Shown: positions 36,353 through 44,029, counted from the stretch's first letter. The stretch: 64,000 nucleotides of DNA from PVC group bacterium (GCA_945870225.1 CAMBRF010000004.1:62001-126000), one strand, 5' to 3'. The notes: generated by a model not told the origin, from the letters alone. Program-made: numbers and translations.

Positions 36353-36976
36353 TCAGCCTGATCCGGGCTTCCCGGCGACAGGCTGGACGTGATGGTTCGC
36401 TGCTCTGTTTTGTCTGAAGTGACCGGTGATCGTGAAGCGGAACAAAACGTCCTCTTCCTGGGTACCGCCGCCGATGTTATGAATCGCCAAGGGCACTCCC
36501 GCCCGTGTCTTCCTCTCGGAGACAATTCCTATGTGAGGAAGTCCGTTGCCGAGTTTCCACGTTACGATGTCACCCGGCAAGTAGTCTGCGGGTAACGTGC
36601 TGGAATCCAGTGCCCAGCCAGCTCGGCGGAAGAAGCACGCCAAGTTCGGCACCCGCCGATGGTCAATATTCGGGTCGGGCTTTTTTAATCCCCAGTTCTG
36701 CGGGTAGGCCTTGAAGGTGCGCTTCATATCTTCGTGCACCAGTTGCTGAAGATCCATCTTCTGTTCCCGCAGGGCGCGCACGACCACATCACAGCATACG
36801 CCGGTCTCTCGCGGCACGTCTCCACCGGGGTAGGTCAGCTTCCTGTAGGACCCATCATATCCCGTTGTCACGCCAATTTGGGATCGTGCAGAGGCAACGA
36901 CCTGCGTCGTGTCGAAACCCGCAGCGGCGCACTTTGCGACCAGCAGCACAAGAAATGTGAGCATCATTGTCTTCAT
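36353..36976 (-). CDS. DUF1287 family exported protein, last gene of cassette array
   Basis: 207 residues with a signal peptide (cleavage near residue 19). The conserved DUF1287 blocks are present: QIGVTTGYDGSYRKLTYPGG, ETGVCCDVVVRALR, VHEDMKRTFKAYPQNWGL, DPNIDHRRVPNL and DYLPGDIVTWKL. The Cys-Asp pair and later His suggest an NlpC/P60-like hydrolase fold, by inference. Its start lies eight bases from the attC-like site at 36984-37046. No attC is seen behind its stop, where the four-hairpin element begins, so the cassette end seems lost. Confidence 0.8.
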   Translation of the reverse strand: MKTMMLTFLVLLVAKCAAAGFDTTQVVASARSQIGVTTGYDGSYRKLTYPGGDVPRETGVCCDVVVRALREQKMDLQQLVHEDMKRTFKAYPQNWGLKKPDPNIDHRRVPNLACFFRRAGWALDSSTLPADYLPGDIVTWKLGNGLPHIGIVSERKTRAGVPLAIHNIGGGTQEEDVLFRFTITGHFRQNRAANHHVQPVAGKPGSG

Positions 36977-36983
36977 TGCGTTC

Positions 36984-37046
36984 AGCCAACACGGTCGTCT
37001 TGAGTTTCGGCGCGTCAGCGACGTAAACCCCGAGGTGTGGTTGGCC
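36984..37046 (-). other. attC-like recombination site, 63 bp (vapC / DUF1287 junction)
   Basis: Read on the minus strand it opens with R'' GGCCAAC (37046-37040) and closes with R' GTTGGCT (36990-36984). The arms in between are imperfectly self-complementary. R'' is the exact complement of the GTTGGCC that opens the toxin-antitoxin cassette at 37756-37750, which is what a true excisable cassette should show. Confidence 0.75.
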
Positions 37047-37048
37047 GT

Positions 37049-37462
37049 TTATATCTGCTTCGTTTTAATTCCAGCTCGTTTTGCCGCCTGGAGTTGCTGC
37101 TTGTCGGACGAGGCAAACAGTTCCGCTCCCCATTCAAGCGCACAAGCAACATGTAGGGCATCCATCGCCCGAACGGGACTTGCCTCAAGAATCATGATTG
37201 CCGACCCAATCACAGTTGGAGTGAGAAAAATGATGTCTGCGTCGCGGACATCATCAAGTAATCGCTTTTTTGCGATATTATACTGATCTCGGGTCAGCGT
37301 GTGTTCACGGCGACGCCGGTTCAGTGCGGAAACAATCTCGGGCACACAGATCACACTCAGGCCAAGTTCCGATGCCTGGGCGCAAATGGACTCTACTCTA
37401 TCGCTCCCGTTTTCTTCGATAAAGCGCTTCGCAAAAGCGGAGGAATCAAGATACGCTTTCAT
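37049..37462 (-). CDS. vapC: PIN-domain ribonuclease toxin, VapC-like
   Basis: 137 residues. The PIN acidic residues are visible: Asp6 (MKAYLDSSAFAKR), Glu in CVPEIVSALNR, Asp in AMDALHVACA and Asp in ASSDKQQLQAA. VapC toxins are Mg-dependent RNases that cut initiator tRNA or other RNAs. Its start lies 17 bases inside the antitoxin gene, and its stop is three bases from the attC-like site. Toxin-antitoxin pairs are common cargo of integron cassettes. Confidence 0.88.
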   Translation of the reverse strand: MKAYLDSSAFAKRFIEENGSDRVESICAQASELGLSVICVPEIVSALNRRRREHTLTRDQYNIAKKRLLDDVRDADIIFLTPTVIGSAIMILEASPVRAMDALHVACALEWGAELFASSDKQQLQAAKRAGIKTKQI

Positions 37463-37685
37463 GATTGCGCTCCGCCAGAATGGTTTCAGAAAGGCTCATT
37501 CCTTTTGTCGAGAGGCGCAGAGCAGGCTTTTTCCATGAGGATTGTTCCTTGTTTTGACTCACAATCGGCGACACCTCCGCAATAGGACGCCCATGCCTGA
37601 GCACCAGCAATGTTTCACCATGTTCCACCCGGCTCAGCATTCCTGAGGCATGGCTTCTGAATTCGGTTAAAGTCACGGTTGTCAT
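37446..37685 (-). CDS. Phd/YefM-family antitoxin
   Basis: 79 residues. The N-terminal Phd/YefM fold is seen in TTVTLTEFRSHASGMLSRVE and LLVLRHGRPIAEVSPI, which dimerises and binds the promoter; the polar C-terminus would wrap the toxin. GGAG seven bases before the ATG at 37685 favours it over a TTG at 37691. It overlaps vapC by 17 bases. Phd-type antitoxins paired with PIN toxins are common. Confidence 0.88.
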   Translation of the reverse strand: MTTVTLTEFRSHASGMLSRVEHGETLLVLRHGRPIAEVSPIVSQNKEQSSWKKPALRLSTKGMSLSETILAERNHESVS

Positions 37686-37700
37686 AATCAATCTCCAATC

Positions 37701-37737
37701 TGTACAGAAGCGTACTTTATTCTGTACATAGCGTCAA
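37701..37737 (-). promoter_or_regulatory. Promoter and operator-like palindrome of the toxin-antitoxin pair
   Basis: A perfect inverted repeat TGTACAGAA (37701-37709) / TTCTGTACA (37720-37728) with a 10-base spacer lies 16 bases before the antitoxin ATG. On the minus strand TTGACG (37737-37732) is 17 bases from TACGCT (37714-37709), so the palindrome covers the -10 region. This fits autorepression by antitoxin or the complex. Confidence 0.65.
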
Positions 37738-37749
37738 TTCATCTGTCAT

Positions 37750-37756
37750 GGCCAAC
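37750..37756 (-). other. Cassette boundary (R'-type core GTTGGCC)
   Basis: GTTGGCC on the minus strand marks the start of the toxin-antitoxin cassette. The partner R'' expected about 60 bases away in the preceding 123-residue gene is not recognisable, although GGCGC/GCGCC arms lie at 37775-37796. The preceding attC may be decayed. Confidence 0.45.
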
Positions 37757-37811
37757 GTGGGTGTTCACGGGAGGGCGCAGCCCATACCGTACGGCGCCTG
37801 ATTCGCGATCT

Positions 37812-38183
37812 TTAAAATTCTCCCACTCGGAACCAGATTCTTCGAAAATAGGTCTTCTTCTCAGGGCAGACATAGACCAGCTCAAGCAGCACGCATTTCC
37901 CGGGATGTTTGTTCTTGTACTTGACCATTGGGCGACCAGTATCGCGGTCAATCATTGGAGCGCGATACTGCAGCCATACGATCAGGATACAAAAGGAGGC
38001 TGCAATTAACGAAAACACAAGCCCTGCCGACGTGCTGTTCCATGCCGCATAGACAAGACCGGAAACAAACGCAGCACCGGGCACGATATTCTGCTTCAGG
38101 CACTGTGCGTCAAACGCGCGCCTCGCCGTAGCGTCCTCGACGTAACCCTGAGTCGCAAGTGAGTCTATTTCGATTACGTTCAT
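37812..38183 (-). CDS. Small membrane protein, unknown function (cassette gene)
   Basis: 123 residues, not recognised. Two hydrophobic helices (about residues 33-50 and 53-72) are followed by a polar, positively charged C-terminal half (MIDRDTGRPMVKYKNKHPGK). Its ATG follows the attC-like site at 38201-38261 by about 18 bases on the same strand, consistent with a cassette gene of unknown role. Confidence 0.55.
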   Translation of the reverse strand: MNVIEIDSLATQGYVEDATARRAFDAQCLKQNIVPGAAFVSGLVYAAWNSTSAGLVFSLIAASFCILIVWLQYRAPMIDRDTGRPMVKYKNKHPGKCVLLELVYVCPEKKTYFRRIWFRVGEF

Positions 38184-38200
38184 CTGTCATCAATGCGAAC

Positions 38201-38261
38201 CGTTAACCTTCTCCGACTGCGAACCCGCAGGGTGAGCAGTACGGAGCGAGGTGTGTTTGAC
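38201..38261 (-). other. Degenerate attC-like site, 61 bp (lipoprotein / membrane protein junction)
   Basis: On the minus strand it opens with GTCAAAC (38261-38255) and closes with GTTAACG (38207-38201). Inner arms CGGAG/CTCCG pair, and two further short hairpins (TGAGCAGT/ACTGCTCA and CTGCG/CGCAG) overlap it. The core boxes depart from the consensus, so this is the weakest full-length site. Confidence 0.45.
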
Positions 38262-38279
38262 TGCTCAATCATTCGTGCT

Positions 38280-38786
38280 TTACCACCGAGTGTAGACATA
38301 GACCGTGTCGCTCTGTTCATCCACCACAACTAGTCCGCCTGCCCCACAACCTTGCTTTCCTGGAATCTGAAAGAATCTGCCACTGTTCGTCAGAGGCGGA
38401 TGCCACCACGTTGGGGTGGTTTTGCGTCCGGCGACATACGGAACGTCAAGACGTGACCGCTGTTGAGAAGCATCCCCCTTGAAAGGAGTCCACGTGCAGG
38501 TTGGACCCATCGCGGTTGACATCACTCCACGAAGACCCTTCGAATCCTGAAGCCAACGTTCAAGAGTGGCGGCAGGCGTAGCGAATCGAATGAAATACGC
38601 TCCGAAGTAGTCCGCATCGTGCATGATCTGAAATGCCGAGGCATTTGTCGGAATGGAAGCAAGTCGGCCATATGACAAGGCGAGTGCGACATCTTCCTTT
38701 GTCTCGGCATTTCGACATCCCAATATTGCAAGCAGGAGACCGACCGTGCCAAGGCGGAGCATTCTTGATCGATTTCTATTCATCAT
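38280..38786 (-). CDS. Lipoprotein, unknown function (cassette gene)
   Basis: 168 residues with a lipobox LAILGC at residues 19-24, so the mature protein would be a lipid-anchored periplasmic protein starting at Cys24. The body has no family I recognise; it contains a Trp-rich middle and two further cysteines (TCTW, QGCGAGG). The start is six bases from the R' core of the attC-like site at 38792-38854. Confidence 0.6.
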   Translation of the reverse strand: MMNRNRSRMLRLGTVGLLLAILGCRNAETKEDVALALSYGRLASIPTNASAFQIMHDADYFGAYFIRFATPAATLERWLQDSKGLRGVMSTAMGPTCTWTPFKGDASQQRSRLDVPYVAGRKTTPTWWHPPLTNSGRFFQIPGKQGCGAGGLVVVDEQSDTVYVYTRW

Positions 38787-38791
38787 TGTTA

Positions 38792-38854
38792 GGCCAACGT
38801 CAGTGGTGAGGGGCGGCGCGTTTAGCGACGAACCTCTTCACTACTTTGTTGGGA
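38792..38854 (-). other. attC-like recombination site, 63 bp (DUF1648 / lipoprotein junction)
   Basis: On the minus strand it opens with TCCCAAC (38854-38848) and closes with GTTGGCC (38798-38792). Arms GTAGTGAAGAGG and CCTCACCAC pair with unpaired bases between them, as in folded attC sites. The stop of the DUF1648 gene lies inside it. Confidence 0.7.
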
Positions 38855-39349
38855 TTCCTTCTTTCTGAACTTCGAATAGATCGCGATGCACCACGCAGTG
38901 GTTACAGCCAAGTATGCACCCAGGCTGAGCAAGACATGGTTCAGCTTGGTCGCTTTGCCAAGATGGACTTGGAATGACTGCTGAAACACATCGAGCAACA
39001 GGAGCATTGTGATGGAGCCAAGCCACATAAAGCGAGACAGCATGTAGTCCAACGTCTGCTGGCGCCGTTCCGGCGCCAGCCAGTAGTCCTTGTTGGGGAG
39101 GTTGATAATTGAATTGGGCATCTTGGGCATGGCCAAACCAAAGCCAAGAAAAGTCAATGCCATGACAGCAACAGTTACCAGGTAGACAATCAAGAAGTGC
39201 ATTTTGCTTCCCCATGCATCCGGTTGGCCTGACGCGCCAAAGTGGTGAGCGACCTCCGCAGGCAAACGAGGGTAAAAATATAACGCATGCCCGACACATG
39301 CAACACAGAGAAACACGAACACGACCATTGCTAATAATTTATTATTCAT
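38822..39349 (-). CDS. DUF1648-domain membrane protein (cassette gene)
   Basis: About 175 residues starting at the ATG at 39349, which follows the R' core of the neighbouring attC-like site by about nine bases; the frame is open further to 39490 only because it reads through that site. The N-terminal helix is followed by the DUF1648 signature YPRLPAEVAHHFGASGQPDA, then three more hydrophobic helices. DUF1648 proteins include SdpI-like immunity or sensory membrane proteins; function here is unknown. Confidence 0.7.
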   Translation of the reverse strand: MNNKLLAMVVFVFLCVACVGHALYFYPRLPAEVAHHFGASGQPDAWGSKMHFLIVYLVTVAVMALTFLGFGLAMPKMPNSIINLPNKDYWLAPERRQQTLDYMLSRFMWLGSITMLLLLDVFQQSFQVHLGKATKLNHVLLSLGAYLAVTTAWCIAIYSKFRKKESQQSSEEVRR

Positions 39350-39357
39350 ATCTTTAA

Positions 39358-39420
39358 TCCTAACGTCAGCCGTCATGCTGAGGCGCGCTAGCGCCGATAG
39401 CATGGACGGCTTGGTTGGCC
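39358..39420 (-). other. attC-like recombination site, 63 bp (first cassette / DUF1648 junction)
   Basis: On the minus strand R'' GGCCAAC (39420-39414), arm AAGCCGTCCATGCT, inner hairpin GGCGC/GCGCC, arm AGCATGACGGCT, and R' GTTAGGA (39364-39358). The two arms match except for one unpaired base, the strand-selecting feature of attC. R'' complements the GTTGGCC that opens this cassette at 39828-39822. This is the clearest site of the array. Confidence 0.8.
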
Positions 39421-39815
39421 GATCCTTTCCATGCCACGAAGCCTTCAGCCGTGTCCTCGTGCTGCTCGAAACCGAAACGTGACAGTTCATCCTCGATTCG
39501 CGGGCTCCACTTTGCGCCGATGACGTTGATCACAGACCACGGGGGATTATGCGACATCTCCCCATGATGAAGGTCTATCGTCTCGATTTCGCAGACCAGC
39601 CAGTCCTCTGGCGATGTGTTCCTCCCCACCTTGAACGAACTGAGGCCCTCCATATAGTTCCCTGGATTCCGTTCCGGCCCGAGAGTCTCATATGCAGGCC
39701 GGTTGACCTCCGTGTCTGCGATCCAGACGGGTTCTCCAACCTGGATCTCCCGCAACCGTTGCCCGAATACGGGATCAACGATCACATGCACTTTGTATGG
39801 TTTCTTTTCCTTCAT
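39366..39815 (-). CDS. Hypothetical protein, first gene of cassette array
   Basis: 149 residues starting at the ATG at 39815 with GGAGAG just before it; not recognised. A basic start (MKEKKPYKVHVIVDPVFG) is followed by a mixed alpha/beta pattern and no membrane segment, so cytoplasmic. Its last 17 codons lie inside the attC-like site, common for cassette genes. The segment VWIADTEVNRPAYETL and the spacing of Trp residues suggest a compact globular protein. Confidence 0.6.
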   Translation of the reverse strand: MKEKKPYKVHVIVDPVFGQRLREIQVGEPVWIADTEVNRPAYETLGPERNPGNYMEGLSSFKVGRNTSPEDWLVCEIETIDLHHGEMSHNPPWSVINVIGAKWSPRIEDELSRFGFEQHEDTAEGFVAWKGSANQAVHAIGASAPQHDG

Positions 39816-39821
39816 CTCTCC

Positions 39822-39828
39822 GGCCAAC
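39822..39828 (-). other. Left boundary of first cassette (R'-type core GTTGGCC)
   Basis: GTTGGCC on the minus strand precedes the first cassette gene. No second core is found about 60 bases beyond it, so this could be the crossover point of an attI-like site or of a decayed attC. No integrase gene lies upstream. Confidence 0.5.
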
Positions 39829-40311
39829 ATGTATTCTGCGTCATGACGAAATTTCCGGAGTGAGACCCGGAGAGACGGCTGACCCTCATTTTATAGTCAG
39901 GCACCGGACTGACTAGTGGGATGCTAAGACGCGCCATGTTCAAGGTCAAGGAATTCGCTTATCGTGCATGTCGTCAGAAAGTTGCAACAGATGCTTCCGT
40001 ACGAATGAATTCGTCGAAACTTGGTAAGGATTCGAGCTGAAGGAGTATTTGAGCAGAAGGCGCGAAGGCCGCAAAGGGATGCGCGGCAAAGATGCCGCGC
40101 ATGCAGGACATTTCTGGCACCCAATCCATGCTGCGGCGTCATCGCCGCAGCACTTCGCGTGCTTCGCGGCTTCTGTTCAAACTCTTCATTTTGGTCCCGG
40201 CGATGCCGTGCTAAGTGAAACAGCATTAAGATGGAATCCAAATATCGAAGTTGCCTATGGGACGCCAGTGATCTTGTCCTTAAGCATGACGGCGAGAAAA
40301 CCCTGCGGCGG
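39829..40311. other. 480-base stretch without a convincing gene
   Basis: It holds the cassette-array end, a hairpin TAGTCAG/CTGACTA at 39894-39915, and the inverted-repeat element at 40048-40181. The open frame at 39924-40241 (minus) is read mostly out of that repeat and is not supported. Confidence 0.6.
40048..40181. repeat. Inverted-repeat element with two strong internal hairpins
   Basis: The ends TTTGAGCAGAAG (40048-40059) and CTTCTGTTCAAA (40070+100: 40170-40181) are inverted copies, extended by related GCGCGAAG/CGCAAAG blocks. Inside, ATGCGCGGC/GCCGCGCAT (40079-40102) and TGCTGCGGCG/CGCCGCAGCA (40129-40152) form hairpins of 9 and 10 base pairs. A single end of the same kind recurs at 43729-43749. 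Confidence 0.8.
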
Positions 40312-41952
40312 TCACAGGCTCACCAACCGAAACACGGCCAGCGTGGCCCGCTCGTCTTTTTCGCCCCGCCCGTAACAGAACAAATACGACGATTCCAGTT
40401 CCACTCGCCATTTCTGGGAGAATGTCTTTGTGCGGTCGCCCTCCACGACCAAGGCCGTCTCGGGAACCGGTCCTTTCCAGAGCTCGGCCGGACACGGCGC
40501 CTGCTTCGCACTGAACCCAAGTCTGAACCATTGATATCTCAGGGCCTGTACCAGTTGAACATCAAGCGGGGCCAAAAAGGCATCCAGCCAGCGAAACCGC
40601 TGCTCCAGACTCGGACATAACTGAAAGTCCGTCTGCCCTTCAAGAAAGCCGGAAAACCGCTCTATAAAGTCGGCCACGTTCCTCACGCCAACCCTGAACG
40701 GCTCCTGAAGCACCGGCACGTTGAACCACCAGTCGAGAATCTTGGAAACCCGATCCGCACGTCCCAGATCATCAAACGAAAAGTCCGGAGTTCGCAGGAT
40801 TTCATACGGGGGATCAGCCGCCGCCACCAGCCCCCAACGCCCCGGCTCCAGTGCATAGGGAGTCCCCGGCAGCAATTTGAGACGTTCCAACTGGATTTCG
40901 GCGGGCCGCATCAGGACAAGTGCCCTGACATCCGCAAGGAGATCACCCAGCTTACCGCCAGGCAGACCGGAGATCAGATCGACATGCACGTCCAGCCCCT
41001 GAATCGCCACCAGCCGTTCAAGCCCTTTCAAAGTGGCGGCGGGCGTCGTGGCCCGTCCCATCTTCCGGTGAACCGCCGCACTCAGGCTTTGCACGCCCGC
41101 CTCCACATGAAAGCGACCGGGCCCGGCGGCGGCTAATTCCTCCGTCAGTTCAGCGGAAACCAACGCCGGATCGAGTTCAAGATGGAACCTGATGCCGGAA
41201 AACTCATCCCGAAACAGGCGGATAAGGTCGAGGGAGCGCGAGACTGATTCGTTAAATGTCCGATCCACCACCCGCACGTCGCGGATGCCGGCGTTCCGGA
41301 TGATCTCGAGATCAGACCTGACGCGGGTCAAGGAATGATACCGGACCGGGCTCTCACGGCTCGTACAGAAGAGGCAGTGATTGGAGCAACCTCGTGACGT
41401 CTCGATCTGGACAAACGGCTTGCGAAAGCCTTCCAGTTCCCGGGCATAGAAAGACGGGATATCGTCCAAGGCCCCCACCCCGCCCGCCACACCGTTGTCA
41501 CAGTATTCGCCATCAACCCGGCCGCAAAACCCCGCCACGCCACCCCACTCGCGCGGCGTATCGAGCCTGGCCAGCCAGTCCGCGAAAGCCAGCTCCCCCT
41601 CGCCCCGTATCGCCGCATCCGCCGCGCCCTCCTCAAGAATCAGGGAGCGGTTATCCCCCCAACACTCCGGCCCGCCCACTATCACCCGGCACTCAGGCAT
41701 GAGGCGCCGGCACCGCTGAAGCAGAGGGACTACCAGGCGACGGTTAAACAGATAGAGCGTGGCGGCCAGCACGTCGGGCTGCAGGCGCATTACCCGGTCC
41801 AGAATGGCCGTTGGCGAGTCGTTGAGGGTCGCCTCGACGGTGTGCCACTCCCACTTCCCCTCGCCCACAGCCGCCCGCAGGCTCCAGGCCGCCAGACTGC
41901 TGTGCGAGTAGGAGGCGTTGACGGCGAGAAAAACGATGCGTTGCCCGGTCAA
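40312..41952 (-). CDS. B12-binding domain radical SAM protein
   Basis: 546 residues. Residues 1-150 look like a cobalamin-binding Rossmann domain (VFLAVNASYSHSSLAAWSLR; VLAATLYLFNRRLVVPLL; RVIVGGPECWG). The radical SAM motif CSNHCLFC near residue 190 provides the cluster cysteines; barrel strands follow (VHVDLISGLPGGKLGDLLAD). The C-terminal 150 residues match the DUF4080 region often seen in this group. Substrate unknown. The start is TTG, overlapping the rdgB stop by four bases. Confidence 0.88.
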   Translation of the reverse strand: MTGQRIVFLAVNASYSHSSLAAWSLRAAVGEGKWEWHTVEATLNDSPTAILDRVMRLQPDVLAATLYLFNRRLVVPLLQRCRRLMPECRVIVGGPECWGDNRSLILEEGAADAAIRGEGELAFADWLARLDTPREWGGVAGFCGRVDGEYCDNGVAGGVGALDDIPSFYARELEGFRKPFVQIETSRGCSNHCLFCTSRESPVRYHSLTRVRSDLEIIRNAGIRDVRVVDRTFNESVSRSLDLIRLFRDEFSGIRFHLELDPALVSAELTEELAAAGPGRFHVEAGVQSLSAAVHRKMGRATTPAATLKGLERLVAIQGLDVHVDLISGLPGGKLGDLLADVRALVLMRPAEIQLERLKLLPGTPYALEPGRWGLVAAADPPYEILRTPDFSFDDLGRADRVSKILDWWFNVPVLQEPFRVGVRNVADFIERFSGFLEGQTDFQLCPSLEQRFRWLDAFLAPLDVQLVQALRYQWFRLGFSAKQAPCPAELWKGPVPETALVVEGDRTKTFSQKWRVELESSYLFCYGRGEKDERATLAVFRLVSL

Positions 41953-42578
41953 CCCAGCGCCCCTCCCGCAGGCGGCCAGCCAGCCGGCTCCGTCGCCAGA
42001 TAATCAACCCATTCCCGAACCGCCTTGTCCAGCGCCCGGGCACGATGGGAAATCCGGTTCTTTACAGCAGACTCGAGTTCAGCAAAGGACCGGGCGTGCC
42101 CGTCCGGAACAAAGAGCGGATCGTAACCGAACCCACCCTGCCCGCAAGCGTGAAGCAGGATGACCCCCTCGCAGGAACCGGCAACGGTCCGGGCGACGCG
42201 TGAGGGATCGGAAAGGGCGATCACACAACGGAAACGGGCCCGGCGGTTTCCTTCGCTTTCAAGTTGGGCAAGCAGTTTACGATTATTGGCAGCGTCATTG
42301 GAGGGCTCCCCGGCATAACGGGCAGACCGCACGCCGGGCTCCCCGCCCAGGGCGTCCACTTCCAGACCGGAATCGTCGGCCAGTGTCCACAATCCCGACG
42401 CGCCAGCCAGCACGACAGCCTTCTTGATGGCATTGGCCTCAAAGGTATCGCCGTCCTCCTCCACGCCGGGCAAAGGACCAAAGTCCCGGATGCCGATGAG
42501 GTCGAGGTGCGGGACCTGCAGGATGGCCCGGATTTCGGCGAGCTTGTGAGCGTTACCGGTGGCAATGAGCAGTTTCAT
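41949..42578 (-). CDS. rdgB: XTP/dITP diphosphatase (RdgB/HAM1 family)
   Basis: 209 residues. Removes non-canonical purine nucleoside triphosphates to protect DNA. Family signatures: LLIATGNAHKLAEIRAIL at the start, GDTFEANAIKKAVVLA, LADDSGLEVDALGGEPGVRS, SARYAGE, and GFGYDPLFVPDG followed by the S-x-R-A motif (ISHRARALDK). A 15-residue Gly/Pro tail extends the end. Coupled to the downstream radical SAM gene. Confidence 0.96.
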   Translation of the reverse strand: MKLLIATGNAHKLAEIRAILQVPHLDLIGIRDFGPLPGVEEDGDTFEANAIKKAVVLAGASGLWTLADDSGLEVDALGGEPGVRSARYAGEPSNDAANNRKLLAQLESEGNRRARFRCVIALSDPSRVARTVAGSCEGVILLHACGQGGFGYDPLFVPDGHARSFAELESAVKNRISHRARALDKAVREWVDYLATEPAGWPPAGGALG

Positions 42579-42633
42579 GATAGGGACTCATCTGTTGGCG
42601 GATATCCACCAGTGTGTAGTTTCGCTTTTTACG

Positions 42634-43653
42634 TTACTTCTTCTTCGCCACGACAAGATGGCAGTTGCCTACGGCTTCTTTGCTCGAGATCACAAAACCA
42701 GACGCGCGCAGAACACCGCAGACCTCATGAATATTAAGAGGGAGATGCGCACAACGAATCATCTCTTCTTCCTCTGACCGGCTAAGAAGATCGCGGCAAT
42801 GACTAGGGTACTTGGTGTGAACCGTACCCACGAAATGGCCCCCTTTTCGCAACACTCTCGCGGCCTCCCGAATGGCGGCTTCGTACCGGGATATGTGATA
42901 AAGAGCGGTCCATCCGCTAACGCAGTCGAATGTTGCATCGGCAAAAGGCATCAACCGAGCATCACCGTGAACCATCTGAAGACGTTTCCCGAAACCAAAA
43001 TACGCGGCTTCCGCCATAACTAGTCTGCATGCTTCGAAAAAAATCTCCAACCCTACGGCCTTGGTTGCGGTCAGGCGAGGCAAGGCCCTGCAAAGAAGGC
43101 TGCCGGGACCGGTGGCAATGTCGAGAAGTCTCTCCGGTTGCAGGTTCTGGAGTGTCGTGACCATGGCGACGCACCGTTTATCAGGCCAAAACCGTTGTTC
43201 CATGACGGGTTCCATCACGTTACGAATGAACGACAACCGTGAATGCCGGTAAGCAAGTCGCTTGATGGTCGGGTTCAATACTGTGGTACGGCTCACCTGA
43301 AAACGCCGTGCGCGGGCCTCTGGCGACAATCGTGCTGTCTGCCGTACCGCCCGGATAAACTCAGCCTTGCCATACTTGTAAAGGACAAGACCCAGGTTGT
43401 TCCTTCCACGTTTTTCTTTTAGTGTGGCCGGTGGTTCTTGCAAGATGTCTTCCGGAGGGAGGAACCCAATTGGGAATGGATGCGGATCGGGAAGAAGACA
43501 CGGAACCCCGGTTATGATCGGGTAGTCTTGCCTGCAGTGTGCACACTGCAGGACGCCGCTCACGATGTCAGGACCACCACGACTGTTCAGGAGGTGTAGC
43601 GCACGCTTGCACTGCGGGCACACAAGGAACTCAGTGGATTCGCTTCTCATCAT
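42634..43653 (-). CDS. SAM-dependent methyltransferase with N-terminal zinc-ribbon-like domain
   Basis: About 339 residues. The start carries two CxxC pairs (LVCPQCKRALHL and LQCAHCRQDYPI), a Trm112-like zinc module. The class I methyltransferase domain lies at about 160-330: RLLDIATGPGSLLCRAL (motif I), VGLEIFFEACRLV, HGDARLMPFADATFDCV and VLRKGGHFVGTVH. The substrate is unknown; similar proteins act on small molecules such as quinone precursors or natural products. GGGAG lies before twin ATGs at 43653/43650. Confidence 0.85.
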   Translation of the reverse strand: MMRSESTEFLVCPQCKRALHLLNSRGGPDIVSGVLQCAHCRQDYPIITGVPCLLPDPHPFPIGFLPPEDILQEPPATLKEKRGRNNLGLVLYKYGKAEFIRAVRQTARLSPEARARRFQVSRTTVLNPTIKRLAYRHSRLSFIRNVMEPVMEQRFWPDKRCVAMVTTLQNLQPERLLDIATGPGSLLCRALPRLTATKAVGLEIFFEACRLVMAEAAYFGFGKRLQMVHGDARLMPFADATFDCVSGWTALYHISRYEAAIREAARVLRKGGHFVGTVHTKYPSHCRDLLSRSEEEEMIRCAHLPLNIHEVCGVLRASGFVISSKEAVGNCHLVVAKKK

Positions 43654-44029
43654 ATCTCCCACAAAGCACACGAAGGGAAAAGTCGATCCCGACCGCTAAC
43701 AGCGTCACGAAAACCATTCCTTTGCTATCTTTGCGACTTTTGCTCAAATCCCGTCCCCTGATTATTATCATCTCTCCCATTCTCTCTGGCCCCTGATATT
43801 AGCGATGATAAAGGCCCTGTACACAGAATTCGCAAACGTTTGAATGCCAATTTTATGAGTGGCTCCATTAAACGCCAGGCATCGAGCTCATCGTCATAGC
43901 TGTGACCCTTGCCATCTAGAATGCAGTAGGCCACGGGCACAAGTTGACGGATTACTTAGAGCCAGCGAGACGGGTTTTGGCCAGAGTAACGATTTGGCGC
44001 CGACTGGCGCGATGGGCCATAAGAGGATT
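43654..44029. other. Intergenic region with a repeat end and no supported gene
   Basis: Holds the reverse-strand sequence ATTTGAGCAAAAGTCGCAAAG (43749-43729, first 20 bases shown minus one), a lone end resembling the inverted-repeat element at 40048. The short frame at 43725-43940 (minus) ends inside that repeat and has no recognisable features. Confidence 0.5.

Noticed and set aside
39924-40241. A 105-residue open frame on the minus strand
   Set aside because: Most of it is read out of the inverted-repeat element at 40048-40181, and there is no ribosome site.
39829-40311. Integron integrase or attI upstream of the first cassette
   Set aside because: No tyrosine recombinase motif appears in any frame here and the next gene is a radical SAM protein; only a single core-like box is visible.
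43725-43940. A 71-residue open frame on the minus strand
   Set aside because: Its end runs into the solitary repeat end, no domain is visible and no ribosome site is evident.
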